NCBI GenBank assembly: GCA_003241175.1
Contig: QFOI01000051.1
Coordinates: 1 to 13,780, forward strand
Length of the DNA stretch: 13,780 nt
Direction of reading: 5' to 3'
Source of the DNA: Pseudopedobacter saltans
GTDB lineage: Bacteria > Bacteroidota > Bacteroidia > Chitinophagales > Chitinophagaceae
Of this stretch, positions 7,199-13,780 are shown one piece after another. The notes beneath the pieces were generated by a model that did not search any database, was not told the DNA's origin, and was given only the letters and a program-made list of their open reading frames with translations. Made by a program: the position numbers and the translations under genes. The stretch's first letter is position 1, and each line of letters starts with the position of its first letter.

Positions 7199-8275
7199 TT
7201 ATTTTTTCATTCTGTCCAGAGGACTTTTAACTTTGGATAGGTGTGTGTTGGACACTTTGGCATATACTTCCGTTGTTTTTATATTGTTGTGACCAAGAAG
7301 CTTTTGGATAAAGCTCATATCGGTTCCATATTCCAATAGATGTGTGGCGTAGCTGTGTCGTAGACCATGGATACCAACCTTTTTACGGATTTTCGCCTTT
7401 TGTTTGGCAGCATGAAAAACGGCTTGTACACTACGTATGGCATACTGTCCACCATTTGCTCCTTCAAATAAGTAGATATTGGGCTTGTACTCTTTATAAT
7501 AAGTACGCAAATCTTCCAGAATAGATTCTGGAAGCGGAACATACCGATCCTTTTTGCCCTTGCCATTATTGATGAAAACCAACATACGACTACTGTCTAT
7601 ATCAGAAATTCTCAGCCTTACTACCTCGCTAACTCGCAATCCCATTCCGTAACACAATTGCAACATTAATTTATGCTTACGATTATCCACCACTTCAAAT
7701 AGTCGTTCAATATCTTTTTCACTAAATACTTTTGGCAAACTAGAGGGCTTTTGTGGTCGAGGAATTTCCATGAAAAATTTTTCTCGCCCAAGCACTTTTT
7801 CAAAATAAAATTTCAAAGCATTGAGTCGGCTATGCATCTGATTGATCGAAATACCTTCCACTTCAAAGCAATACAACAAATAGGATCGTAATCGTTCCGA
7901 GGTAAGATTTTGAATAGGAAATTCTTTAAGTAAATACATCAACTGCGCCACCTCCACACTATATGTACGAATAGTCGGCTCTCCATAGGCACGCAAGCGC
8001 AGCTCTGCTATCATTTTCTGCAACTGTTCTTGGTTGTTGCTGCTTAGTTTGCTCATAACACGTTTGCCACCATATTCTTTTGGTGGCAACTGCAACAATT
8101 CTCTTACGGAGTCCACATCTGGCACATACCAAGTTTTCTGAGAATTGCTCCATTTTACAGTTGGCAACAACCACTTTACATCTTTGAGCACATCTTTGTT
8201 GTAATCAAAAGCGACCCATATCACTTCCTTCTCACGGTGTATGCCAAAAGTTAAAGAAAGTTTAGAAAAATCCAT
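7199..8275 (-). CDS. Tyrosine recombinase / integrase (XerC/D-like)
   Basis: A complete 358-residue tyrosine recombinase. The catalytic set is intact: Arg214 (YGMGLRVSEVVRLR), Lys239 (NGKGKKDRYVPLP), His303 and Arg306 (HGLRHSYATH), His329 (LLGHNNIKTTE), and the nucleophile Tyr338 (VYAKV). Residues about 82-165 are the SAM-like core-binding domain. Before it is an extra segment of about 75 residues (VAFDYNKDVLKDVKWLLPTV, WSNSQKTWYVPD) that plain XerC and XerD (about 300 residues) lack. Such extended recombinases are often found as single chromosomal genes in Bacteroidota. It has its own upstream region with an inverted repeat at 8281-8329. There are no transposition genes, tRNA junction or flanking repeats nearby to mark a mobile element, so its substrate site is unknown. 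Chromosome dimer resolution is possible but not shown. Confidence 0.93.
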   Translation of the reverse strand: MDFSKLSLTFGIHREKEVIWVAFDYNKDVLKDVKWLLPTVKWSNSQKTWYVPDVDSVRELLQLPPKEYGGKRVMSKLSSNNQEQLQKMIAELRLRAYGEPTIRTYSVEVAQLMYLLKEFPIQNLTSERLRSYLLYCFEVEGISINQMHSRLNALKFYFEKVLGREKFFMEIPRPQKPSSLPKVFSEKDIERLFEVVDNRKHKLMLQLCYGMGLRVSEVVRLRISDIDSSRMLVFINNGKGKKDRYVPLPESILEDLRTYYKEYKPNIYLFEGANGGQYAIRSVQAVFHAAKQKAKIRKKVGIHGLRHSYATHLLEYGTDMSFIQKLLGHNNIKTTEVYAKVSNTHLSKVKSPLDRMKK

Positions 8276-8280
8276 AGATT

Positions 8281-8329
8281 CGTATTTTGTATTATATGCG
8301 TCAATACATCAAATCTAATACAAAAAACG
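8281..8329. repeat. Inverted repeat upstream of the recombinase gene
   Basis: CGTATTTTGTATTA (8281-8294) and TAATACAAAAAACG (8316-8329) are inverted copies agreeing at 13 of 14 positions, separated by 21 bases. The inner arm lies six bases before the recombinase start codon. It may be an autoregulatory site or a recombination arm site. The 21-base spacer does not fit a dif site, which has 11-base arms and a 6-base centre. Confidence 0.6.
8310..8317 (-). promoter_or_regulatory. Possible -7 promoter element for the recombinase
   Basis: On the minus strand TAGATTTG matches the TAnnTTTG consensus and lies 35 bases before the recombinase start at 8275, a sensible leader distance. It overlaps the edge of the inverted repeat, so a protein bound there would block transcription. 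A good -33 element is not visible. Confidence 0.35.
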
Positions 8330-8378
8330 TCCTAAGTGAAATTTTATATCACTACAGTCACGCCAAATATGTTTCACA

Positions 8379-8452
8379 TTAGCTTTTTTAAATTAGCTTA
8401 GCTTTTTAAATGATATTTTAATAATCCAAACAGATTTGCTTATCTTAAGATA
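8379..8452. repeat. Direct repeat and palindrome before the LprI-like gene
   Basis: TTAGCTTTTTTAAAT (8379-8393) is followed by TTAGCTTTTTAAAT (8398-8411), a near-perfect direct repeat with a 19-base period. Further on, TATCTTAAGATA (8441-8452) is a perfect 12-base palindrome ending 35 bases before the ATG at 8488. Either could be a regulatory site for the downstream genes, but no function can be assigned and the DNA is very AT-rich. Confidence 0.35.
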
Positions 8453-8487
8453 CAACCTAGTCCTTACTATTTTTAATCCTTATTAAT

Positions 8488-9039
8488 ATGAAATATTTCA
8501 CATTAACAATCATCAGTTTATGCTTTTACACGTTTTCTTTTTCACAAAAAGATATGCCAGTTGAAGTAACTCCCGCAATCGAGAAGAAGATAAATAAAGA
8601 GGTCGTAAAAGAAATAGATCAGTTAAAGGTTAAACTTTCAAAACAAAACGATTTTCCCATTGCGAATGAATTTACCATTGATACTTTTCGGATCAATTTA
8701 TATCAGCAAAAATATATGGAATATGATTGGTCCACAGCCGGCATGAGAAAAGCGACTTACGATGCAGCAAACAAGTATGATAGTCTGCTGAACAAATACT
8801 ATAAAAAGTTGATGACAATATTGAAATCAAACGATAAAACAACTTTGGTCAATACGCAAAAATCATGGATAACTTTTAGAGATAACGAATTAAAACTTAT
8901 TCAAACAATTAGCAAAGATGAATATTCGGGAGGAGGCACCATGCAACAACTAATAGACGCATCTTCCTACCTTGAAATCATTACGCAAAGAGCCATAACT
9001 TTATATCAATATTACGACAGGGCTTCTCAAGGTTTATAA
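8488..9039 (+). CDS. Exported LprI-N / DUF1311-like protein
   Basis: A 183-residue protein with a signal peptide (MKYFTLTIISLCFYTFSFSQ, cleavage likely near residue 20) and no lipobox Cys, so it is probably periplasmic. Residues about 85-175 resemble the LprI-N/DUF1311 domain: a helix with NKYDSLLNKYYKKLM, then TQKSWITFRDNELKLI, where Gln124, Trp127, Phe130-Arg131-Asp132 and Glu134 match the family core. Near the end, YLEIITQRAITLYQYY resembles the family's closing helix. The conserved Cys pair of many members is absent. Some relatives are reported lysozyme inhibitors, but most DUF1311 proteins have no known role, so function is not assigned. It ends 27 bases before the next gene and may share its transcript. 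Confidence 0.7.
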   Translation: MKYFTLTIISLCFYTFSFSQKDMPVEVTPAIEKKINKEVVKEIDQLKVKLSKQNDFPIANEFTIDTFRINLYQQKYMEYDWSTAGMRKATYDAANKYDSLLNKYYKKLMTILKSNDKTTLVNTQKSWITFRDNELKLIQTISKDEYSGGGTMQQLIDASSYLEIITQRAITLYQYYDRASQGL

Positions 9040-9066
9040 GACATATTAAGTATAGTTTCGGAGCGT

Positions 9067-9780
9067 ATGAGTGTATTCAGTTATCATATAGTAAAAACCA
9101 GTTATTTTTCAGTGTGGAAAGCATTGCTGTACCCTATAAAACCTAATAACAATAGAGGCTTAATCCATGCAGAATGTATGACTGCCATGACCCTCGGCTC
9201 ACATGTATTTTCTTTATCACGTTTTCTATCAAGACAACTTATAGTATTTGCACAATGGGAAGACGAAACTGCCATTGACAATTTCATAAACAATAGCAGT
9301 TTAGGTAAAAAACTATCAAAAGGTTGGCATATCAGATTAAAATTTCTGCGGCAATGGGGCTCATTTGCTAAATTTGAAATACCCGACGAGAACTTTACTT
9401 CAAATGAAACTAATAATCCTGTCGTAGCAGTAACCATTGCACGTATGAAACTATTGCAAATTCCTAGATTTATACACTGGGGTAGGCCTGTTGAAAAATT
9501 AGTGCATGATCACCCTGCAACTTTACTAAGTTTTGCATCTATAAGATTTCCCCGCACTGTTTCTACTTTTTCTATATGGACATCCCTACAAGAAATGAGA
9601 AATATGGTACAAGGTCATAGTGCAGTACCCTTTTCCAAAAGACATTTAAATGCTATGAAAGAAAGAGATAGAAAAGATTTCCACATTGAATTTACTACTC
9701 TCAGATTTAATCCCTTATCTGAATTTGGCAAATGGAATGGAAAGGAAAATATTATCTCTTCTAATACTGTATCACAATGA
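9067..9780 (+). CDS. Spheroidene-monooxygenase (CrtA)-like protein
   Basis: A 237-residue cytoplasmic protein without signal peptide. It resembles the CrtA family of carotenoid oxygenases in two related halves. The first (about 45-100) holds LIVFAQWEDETAIDNFINNS and WHIRLKFLRQWGSFAKF. The second (about 118-214) holds VVAVTIARMK, STFSIWTSLQEMRNMVQGHS, and FHIEFTTLRF. Each half reads like a ferredoxin-fold unit with an acidic or aromatic W-x-x-x-x-x-(M/A) strand-helix pattern. Known CrtA enzymes bind haem and oxidise spheroidene, but no carotenoid genes are present here, so another substrate or even a non-enzymatic role is possible. A GGAG (9060-9063) sits only three bases before the ATG, which is unusually close. 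The stop codon overlaps the start of the next gene. Confidence 0.65.
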   Translation: MSVFSYHIVKTSYFSVWKALLYPIKPNNNRGLIHAECMTAMTLGSHVFSLSRFLSRQLIVFAQWEDETAIDNFINNSSLGKKLSKGWHIRLKFLRQWGSFAKFEIPDENFTSNETNNPVVAVTIARMKLLQIPRFIHWGRPVEKLVHDHPATLLSFASIRFPRTVSTFSIWTSLQEMRNMVQGHSAVPFSKRHLNAMKERDRKDFHIEFTTLRFNPLSEFGKWNGKENIISSNTVSQ

Positions 9781-10646
9781 ATGTCGCATATACTAAACAA
9801 CGTTTCCAAGATTGGTTTACTCAACAATGGGTCATTTGGAGAGGGCAAAAAATAAATGTGAAAGACTATAGTTGGCTAATAGGTCCATTTGGGAATATAG
9901 GTGGTATCGGAGAGGATTCAATCAACCAACTAGCAAAACTTGAAAACTTAACTATTGAAAGAAATTTCCGCAACAACGGACTAATACCTTCTTTTGAAGA
10001 ATTAAAACTGTCCGTATCCGATCTTAACAAACTAGCAAAATCCATAATTCATTTTTACGAACAAACGAGCAACTATAATTTGGGTTTAAAGGTAAGTTGG
10101 AATCCATTTTTTAAATTCTTCGGAATAATGGTTAACCAACTTTTCAGCAGTAGAATAAACCAACTCAATGTACCAATAAGTAACATCAATCAGGAAGAGG
10201 AACTCAAAAGTGAAATTATTACACTTAGAAGCAAACATACCAACAAGATTGAACGCACTATATGGTTACGTACTATTAAATCAAGTGGGCAAGTTGTCTA
10301 TTCTGGCGTTTATGGCACTTGTAAAATGCCATCGGGAGAAACTTGCGTCAAAGCTGTGTTTCCCTTGCCAAATGGAAACGCGACCGTCATCATGTCTCCT
10401 AGTGTTGGTACAACTGGAGAATTAATATTGGACGCCTCTGGTAAAAAGTTTGGAGATGCTGGTTTCTACTTTTTGATGAGAGATAGCAAAAAGAACATTT
10501 GGTCACGCTATATCCGCGTATTTCGTGACAAGTTGGTCGTCAAAGATCACAACGGTCTTCTTTCCGCTGAGCAAATTTTAACTTTATGGAATAAGAAAGC
10601 CATTCAATTCAACTATAAAATAGATCAAAAAACCAAAATATCGTAA
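9777..10646 (+). CDS. Unrecognised protein coupled to the CrtA-like gene
   Basis: A 289-residue protein whose ATG at 9777 overlaps the previous stop as ATGA, indicating translational coupling and a shared function with the CrtA-like protein. I do not recognise the family. The N-terminal half (about 1-130) looks helical, with an aromatic start (RFQDWFTQQWVIWRG) and a Gly-rich stretch (LIGPFGNIGGIGED). The middle (about 138-160) is charged and could be a linker. The C-terminal half (about 160-250) looks beta-rich: TIWLRTIKSSGQVVYSGVYG, CVKAVFPLPNGNATVIMSP, GTTGELILDASGKKFGDAGF, and ends with IWSRYIRVFRDKLVVKDHNG, a helical LSAEQILTLW and IQFNYKI. There is no signal peptide or clear membrane segment. 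It may act with the CrtA-like protein on a lipid or isoprenoid, but that is only guilt by association. A terminator hairpin follows directly. Confidence 0.85.
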   Translation: MNVAYTKQRFQDWFTQQWVIWRGQKINVKDYSWLIGPFGNIGGIGEDSINQLAKLENLTIERNFRNNGLIPSFEELKLSVSDLNKLAKSIIHFYEQTSNYNLGLKVSWNPFFKFFGIMVNQLFSSRINQLNVPISNINQEEELKSEIITLRSKHTNKIERTIWLRTIKSSGQVVYSGVYGTCKMPSGETCVKAVFPLPNGNATVIMSPSVGTTGELILDASGKKFGDAGFYFLMRDSKKNIWSRYIRVFRDKLVVKDHNGLLSAEQILTLWNKKAIQFNYKIDQKTKIS

Positions 10647-10651
10647 ACACA

Positions 10652-10676
10652 AAGGCCTCCTAAAGTTGGAGGCCTT
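10652..10676. terminator. Bidirectional hairpin terminator
   Basis: AAGGCCTCC (10652-10660), a 7-base loop, and GGAGGCCTT (10668-10676) make a 9-pair GC-rich stem. It lies between the end of the unknown + gene (10646) and the end of the convergent GAPDH gene (10702). The T tract is short on the plus side and is followed by TTTGTGTTT on the minus side, so it is likely to act for both genes. Confidence 0.8.
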
Positions 10677-10701
10677 AAATATTCGAATAAGATACTAAAA
10701 C

Positions 10702-11715
10702 TTATTTGGAAATCAATCCTGCGAAATAACGAACTGTGCGAACTAGTTGGCTTACATAGCTCATTTCATTGTCATACCAGCTAACAACTTTTACAAGTTG
10801 ATGATCGCCTACAGTAATAACTTTTGTCTGAGTAGAATCAAACAAAGAACCAAAGTGCATACCAACGATGTCAGAACTAACGATTTCGTCTTCGTTGTAA
10901 CCAAAGCTTTCATTACTTGCGGCTTTCATTACTGCATTCACTTCTTCTACGGTTACTTTTTTGCTAACTACAGCCGTCAATTCAGTGGAAGATCCAGTGA
11001 TTACAGGTACACGTTGCGCGCCGCCATCTAATTTACCTTTCAACTCAGGCAATACTAAGCCAATTGCTTTAGCAGCACCAGTCGAGTTAGGGACAATGTT
11101 AGCAGCAGCTGCACGCGCACGACGCAAATCGCCTTTTGGATGAGGACCATCCAAAGTATTTTGGTCGTTAGTGTAAGCGTGGATTGTAGTCATGCTACCT
11201 ACTTCGATAGTGAATGCATTGTTCAACGCTTGCGCCATAGGAGCAAGACAGTTGGTTGTACAAGATGCACCACTGATGATAGTTTCGCTACCATCCAATA
11301 TAGAATGGTTAACATTGTAGACAACTGTCTTCATATCGCCTGTTGCAGGAGCAGAGATAACCACTCTTTTTGCACCAGCTTTGATATGTGCTTCTGCTTT
11401 TTCTGCAGAGGTGAAGAATCCTGTGCTTTCAATAACAACATCCACATCGTGTTGTCCCCAAGGAATTTGGGAAGGATCTTTTTGTGCGTATATTTTTACG
11501 GCTTCTCCATTAACGACGATGGAATCTTCTGTGTTTTTTACTTCGCCTTCAAATCGACCTTGAGCACTGTCGTATTTCAACAAATGCGCAAGCATCTTAG
11601 GATCAGTCAAGTCATTGATAGCAACAACTTCAATACCTTCAAGGTTATATATCTGTCTGAAAACGAGGCGACCGATACGTCCAAAACCATTAATAGCTAC
11701 TTTTACTGTACTCAT
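10702..11715 (-). CDS. gap: Glyceraldehyde-3-phosphate dehydrogenase, type I
   Basis: A 337-residue glycolytic enzyme converting glyceraldehyde 3-phosphate, phosphate and NAD to 1,3-bisphosphoglycerate. The N-terminal INGFGRIGRLVFRQ is the NAD-binding Rossmann motif. Asp35 (VAINDLTDP) is the usual NAD-preferring residue that contacts the adenosine ribose. The active-site signature is ASCTTNCLAP with the catalytic Cys152, and His179 in TTIHAYTNDQ is its partner. HPKGDLRRARAAAANIVPNS and WYDNEMSYVSQLVRTV near the C-terminus are standard. It is monocistronic here, between a hairpin terminator and the tRNA-Glu region, and is convergent with the unknown gene. It acts downstream of the glycerol route but is not in that operon. 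Confidence 0.98.
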   Translation of the reverse strand: MSTVKVAINGFGRIGRLVFRQIYNLEGIEVVAINDLTDPKMLAHLLKYDSAQGRFEGEVKNTEDSIVVNGEAVKIYAQKDPSQIPWGQHDVDVVIESTGFFTSAEKAEAHIKAGAKRVVISAPATGDMKTVVYNVNHSILDGSETIISGASCTTNCLAPMAQALNNAFTIEVGSMTTIHAYTNDQNTLDGPHPKGDLRRARAAAANIVPNSTGAAKAIGLVLPELKGKLDGGAQRVPVITGSSTELTAVVSKKVTVEEVNAVMKAASNESFGYNEDEIVSSDIVGMHFGSLFDSTQTKVITVGDHQLVKVVSWYDNEMSYVSQLVRTVRYFAGLISK

Positions 11716-11844
11716 TTTTTAACGTTTGATTGAAAAAATAGTCAGCGAATTTACAGATATTAAATTAATCCATGATGAAATTTTATATTTGATAACAAAG
11801 AAAACGACAAGTAAAAAAAATCTGAAAATTTTTTACCTCAAAAT

Positions 11845-11875
11845 TTTGTTATGTAAAAACTCCAGCTTACTTTTG
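11845..11875 (+). promoter_or_regulatory. Bacteroidota-type promoter of tRNA-Glu
   Basis: TTTG (11845-11848) is followed after exactly 19 bases by TACTTTTG (11868-11875), a full match to the phylum's primary sigma consensus TTTG-N19-TAnnTTTG. Transcription would begin about 16-18 bases before the mature tRNA at 11898, a normal distance. It is the best promoter in the window. Confidence 0.75.
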
Positions 11876-11897
11876 CACTCCCCAAAACAAAGGGCAC

Positions 11898-11969
11898 GGA
11901 GCGTTGGTCAAGGGGTTAAGACACCTCCCTTTCACGGAGGAATCACGGGTTCGATTCCCGTACGCTCTA
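11898..11969 (+). tRNA. tRNA-Glu (anticodon UUC)
   Basis: A complete cloverleaf can be drawn. The acceptor is GGAGCGT with ACGCTCT, closed by a G-U first pair. The D arm is GTC/GAC, the anticodon stem CCTCC/GGAGG encloses the loop CTTTCAC with anticodon TTC, and the T arm is ACGGG-TTCGATT-CCCGT. Anticodon UUC reads GAA and GAG. The discriminator is A and is followed by CAA, so the CCA tail is not encoded and must be added by the nucleotidyltransferase. Confidence 0.95.
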
Positions 11970-11992
11970 CAAAGGAAAGGTTTAAAAGTTGC

Positions 11993-12022
11993 AAAGGCGC
12001 TGAGTATCAACTCAACGCCTTT
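11993..12022. terminator. Hairpin terminator between tRNA-Glu and ggt
   Basis: AAAGGCG then TGAGT, the loop ATCA, then ACTCA and CGCCTTT, with a single C-A mismatch, give a 12-pair stem. It is followed on the plus strand by T-rich sequence (TTTTGTGCTTTT). It ends the tRNA transcript and probably also the convergent ggt transcript, whose stop codon lies 14 bases away. Confidence 0.8.
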
Positions 12023-12035
12023 TGTGCTTTTGTAA

Positions 12036-13757
12036 CTAATAGCCAGCAACACTATCATCGCCTCTCGGATCAGACGCAGACAATAGTTTTCCTTTTTTGA
12101 ATTCGACTATTTCGGTACGGCCTATAGCTCCCCTTTCTTTAATATCATAACCCATTTTTCTTAAAGAATCTACAGCATTTGCACCAAATCCTTTTTCCAT
12201 ATATAAAATATCCGGAGTCCACTGATGATGAAATTTTGGAGCAGCAATAGCATTTTCGATGTCCATATTGTAGTCAACGATATTAACAATACTTTGTATG
12301 ACAGAGGTAGGGATTGTGGTACCTCCCGGAGTCCCCAATACCAAGAAAGGATGCCCATCCTTCATTACCAAAGTTGGGCTCATGGCACTTAACATTCTCT
12401 TATTGGGGGCAATTGCATTAGCCTCACCTCCTACAGCACCATACATATTGGGAACTCCCGGTTTAACACTAAAATCATCCATTTCGTCATTTAGGATAAA
12501 ACCGGCTTGTCCAGCAACCGTTTTGCTACCAAAATGATTATTCAACGTGGTTGTTATGGCGACCATATTACCCTCCTTATCTGCAATGCTGATATGGGTA
12601 GTTTGCTCACTTATCGGAATATTTCCAGCCTCTATCAGTTTGGACGGTGTCGCCGAATCTGGATTGAAATCACTCATACGTTGCATTAAATACCTTGTAT
12701 TGATGAGTGCAGAATCTGGGACTTTCCAAAAGTCGGGATCTCCCATAAACTTAGCACGGTCTGCAAACGAACGCCTTTCTGCTTCTGCAATCAGATGTAT
12801 TGACAGCGCAGTATGAAATCCCATATCCGAAACAGGAAAAGGCTCGATCATGCGCAACACCTGCGCCAATATCAAACCTCCACTACTAGGAGGCGGCGTA
12901 CTTATGATATCGTAACCTCTGTATCTGAACGATAAAGGAATGCGTTCCTTAGCTTCATAGTTTTTCAAGTCGTCCAACGTGACGATACCTCTGCCTCTCT
13001 TCATTTCCTCCACGATGTATTTGGCAGTTTTACCTTCGTAAAAACCTTTTAGTCCTTCATTTTGAATACGTTTCAGTGTTTCTGCCAAATCCTTTTGGAT
13101 CAAAGTATCTCCTGCTTTCCATAGGCCAGTATCTTTTACAAATGCAATATGTTTTACGGTATTGTATTTAATAAAATCGGCCCGGTCAGCATTAAGACCT
13201 GCGGCTTCTCTTTCGGACAAAACAAAGCCTTTTTCCGCCAAAATAATGGCAGGCTCTATGAGATCTTTAAAAGGAAGTTTAGCATAGGGAAGTGTTTTGA
13301 ACAAACCGGAAACGGTGCCAGGAACGCCGACAGATAGATGACCGTTTTGGGATTTTTCCAATAAAGGGTTTCCGTCTTTATCCAAATACATATCTCGTTT
13401 AGCGCGAGAAGGCGCCTTTTCGCGAAAATCAAGCATTATGGCTTTATTTCCGGAAGCGATTCTGGCAGTCATGAATCCACCTCCTCCGATATTGCCAGCT
13501 CCCGGATACACAACAGCTAATGCCAATTGTGTCGCAATAGCCGCATCAAAAGCATTGCCTCCTTTTTTCATCACTGCGACACCTACCTCTGCCGCTAAGG
13601 GGTGTGCACACGCAACAGTTCCGTTATCGAAGCTTCCAGATCTCTTTATCTCATAGTGATAAGGATCGACCTCCAACCCACGACCTACTATCTGGGCAGA
13701 AGTATACCCAACGAAACAAAAAAATGTACCTATTACAAGTAAAAAACTGACTTTCAT
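12036..13757 (-). CDS. ggt: Gamma-glutamyltransferase
   Basis: A 573-residue secreted N-terminal-nucleophile enzyme that cleaves or transfers the gamma-glutamyl group of glutathione and similar compounds, in the periplasm or at the cell surface. The signal peptide is MKVSFLLVIGTFFCFVGYTSA, with cleavage likely before Gln22. The large subunit holds VACAHPLAAEVGV, KKGGNAFDAAIA, the substrate-binding Arg112 in LDFREKAPS, NIGGGGFM and STPPPSSGG. Self-cleavage is expected before Thr386 in EQTTHISIAD, which becomes the small-subunit nucleophile. The small subunit has ILNDEMDDFS, MLSAMSPTLV and LGTPGGTTIPTSV, the typical substrate-pocket motifs. It starts close to the window edge (13757), so its promoter is mostly outside. 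It shares the terminator with the convergent tRNA and has no other evident partners here. Confidence 0.97.
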   Translation of the reverse strand: MKVSFLLVIGTFFCFVGYTSAQIVGRGLEVDPYHYEIKRSGSFDNGTVACAHPLAAEVGVAVMKKGGNAFDAAIATQLALAVVYPGAGNIGGGGFMTARIASGNKAIMLDFREKAPSRAKRDMYLDKDGNPLLEKSQNGHLSVGVPGTVSGLFKTLPYAKLPFKDLIEPAIILAEKGFVLSEREAAGLNADRADFIKYNTVKHIAFVKDTGLWKAGDTLIQKDLAETLKRIQNEGLKGFYEGKTAKYIVEEMKRGRGIVTLDDLKNYEAKERIPLSFRYRGYDIISTPPPSSGGLILAQVLRMIEPFPVSDMGFHTALSIHLIAEAERRSFADRAKFMGDPDFWKVPDSALINTRYLMQRMSDFNPDSATPSKLIEAGNIPISEQTTHISIADKEGNMVAITTTLNNHFGSKTVAGQAGFILNDEMDDFSVKPGVPNMYGAVGGEANAIAPNKRMLSAMSPTLVMKDGHPFLVLGTPGGTTIPTSVIQSIVNIVDYNMDIENAIAAPKFHHQWTPDILYMEKGFGANAVDSLRKMGYDIKERGAIGRTEIVEFKKGKLLSASDPRGDDSVAGY

Positions 13758-13780
13758 ATCTCTCTTTATATTGAAACACT

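Noticed and set aside
7199..8329. Recombinase as proof of a genomic island or integron
   Set aside because: No attachment duplication, cassette array, tRNA junction or mobility gene is visible; base composition looks like the neighbours.
8281..8329. dif site for chromosome resolution
   Set aside because: The 21-base spacer and 14-base arms do not fit the 11-6-11 arrangement.
9102..9437. Minus-strand frame of 111 codons opposite the CrtA-like gene
   Set aside because: The sense frame has family motifs, coupled translation and a sensible start, while the antisense frame has none.
10702..11715. GAPDH as part of the glycerol regulon
   Set aside because: It is a separate unit with its own terminator far from the glp genes, and no copy of the putative operator was found in front of it.
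11140..11733. Long plus-strand frame of 197 codons opposite GAPDH
   Set aside because: It is antisense to a strongly conserved gene and its composition is that of a shadow frame.
11726..12100. Open frame of 124 codons on the plus strand
   Set aside because: It runs through the tRNA-Glu gene, its promoter and its terminator, and its translation resembles no protein.

Overview
The window looks like an ordinary chromosomal stretch of a Bacteroidota bacterium, probably of the Chitinophagaceae/Sphingobacteriia side; that finer placement is a guess from general resemblance, not a computation. The reasons are the AT-rich intergenic regions, weak or absent Shine-Dalgarno sequences, an exported protein ending in Phe like an outer-membrane barrel, and promoter-like sequences of the Bacteroidota type (TTTG, about 19 bp, TAnnTTTG). 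The clearest of these lies in front of a tRNA-Glu gene.

Layout. (1) 228-1310: an AraC-family regulator on the plus strand, closed by a perfect 42-nt palindromic terminator. (2) 1378-6227, minus strand: a glycerol operon in transcription order glpD (FAD glycerol-3-phosphate dehydrogenase), glpK (glycerol kinase), glpF (aquaglyceroporin) and a signal-peptide-bearing predicted outer-membrane barrel. A strong hairpin sits between glpK and glpF. (3) 6382-7158: a divergent DeoR-family repressor, separated from glpD by 154 bp that hold an inverted repeat ATCGAAAC/GTTTCGAT, a good operator candidate. (4) 7199-8275, minus strand: a complete tyrosine recombinase with an N-terminal extension and a 13-of-14 inverted repeat just upstream of its start. 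(5) 8488-10646, plus strand: three closely packed genes, namely an exported LprI-N/DUF1311-like protein, a spheroidene-monooxygenase (CrtA)-like protein, and an unrecognised 289-aa protein whose start overlaps the previous stop (ATGA). They end at a hairpin terminator. (6) 10702-11715, minus strand: type I GAPDH. (7) 11898-11969: tRNA-Glu(UUC) with promoter and terminator. (8) 12036-13757, minus strand: gamma-glutamyltransferase with a signal peptide.

How they work together. The glp block makes a complete route: glycerol may cross the outer membrane through the barrel protein, crosses the inner membrane through GlpF, is phosphorylated by GlpK and oxidised by GlpD to dihydroxyacetone phosphate, which enters glycolysis upstream of GAPDH. 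The DeoR-type protein is the obvious candidate repressor. The other genes have no evident functional link to glycerol.

Most of the window is standard metabolism. The parts least explained by known families are the barrel protein attached to the glp operon, the glpK-glpF hairpin, the CrtA-like plus unknown gene pair, and the recombinase with its upstream inverted repeat. No CRISPR array, insertion sequence or prophage structure was seen, and no stretch longer than 300 bases lacks a gene.
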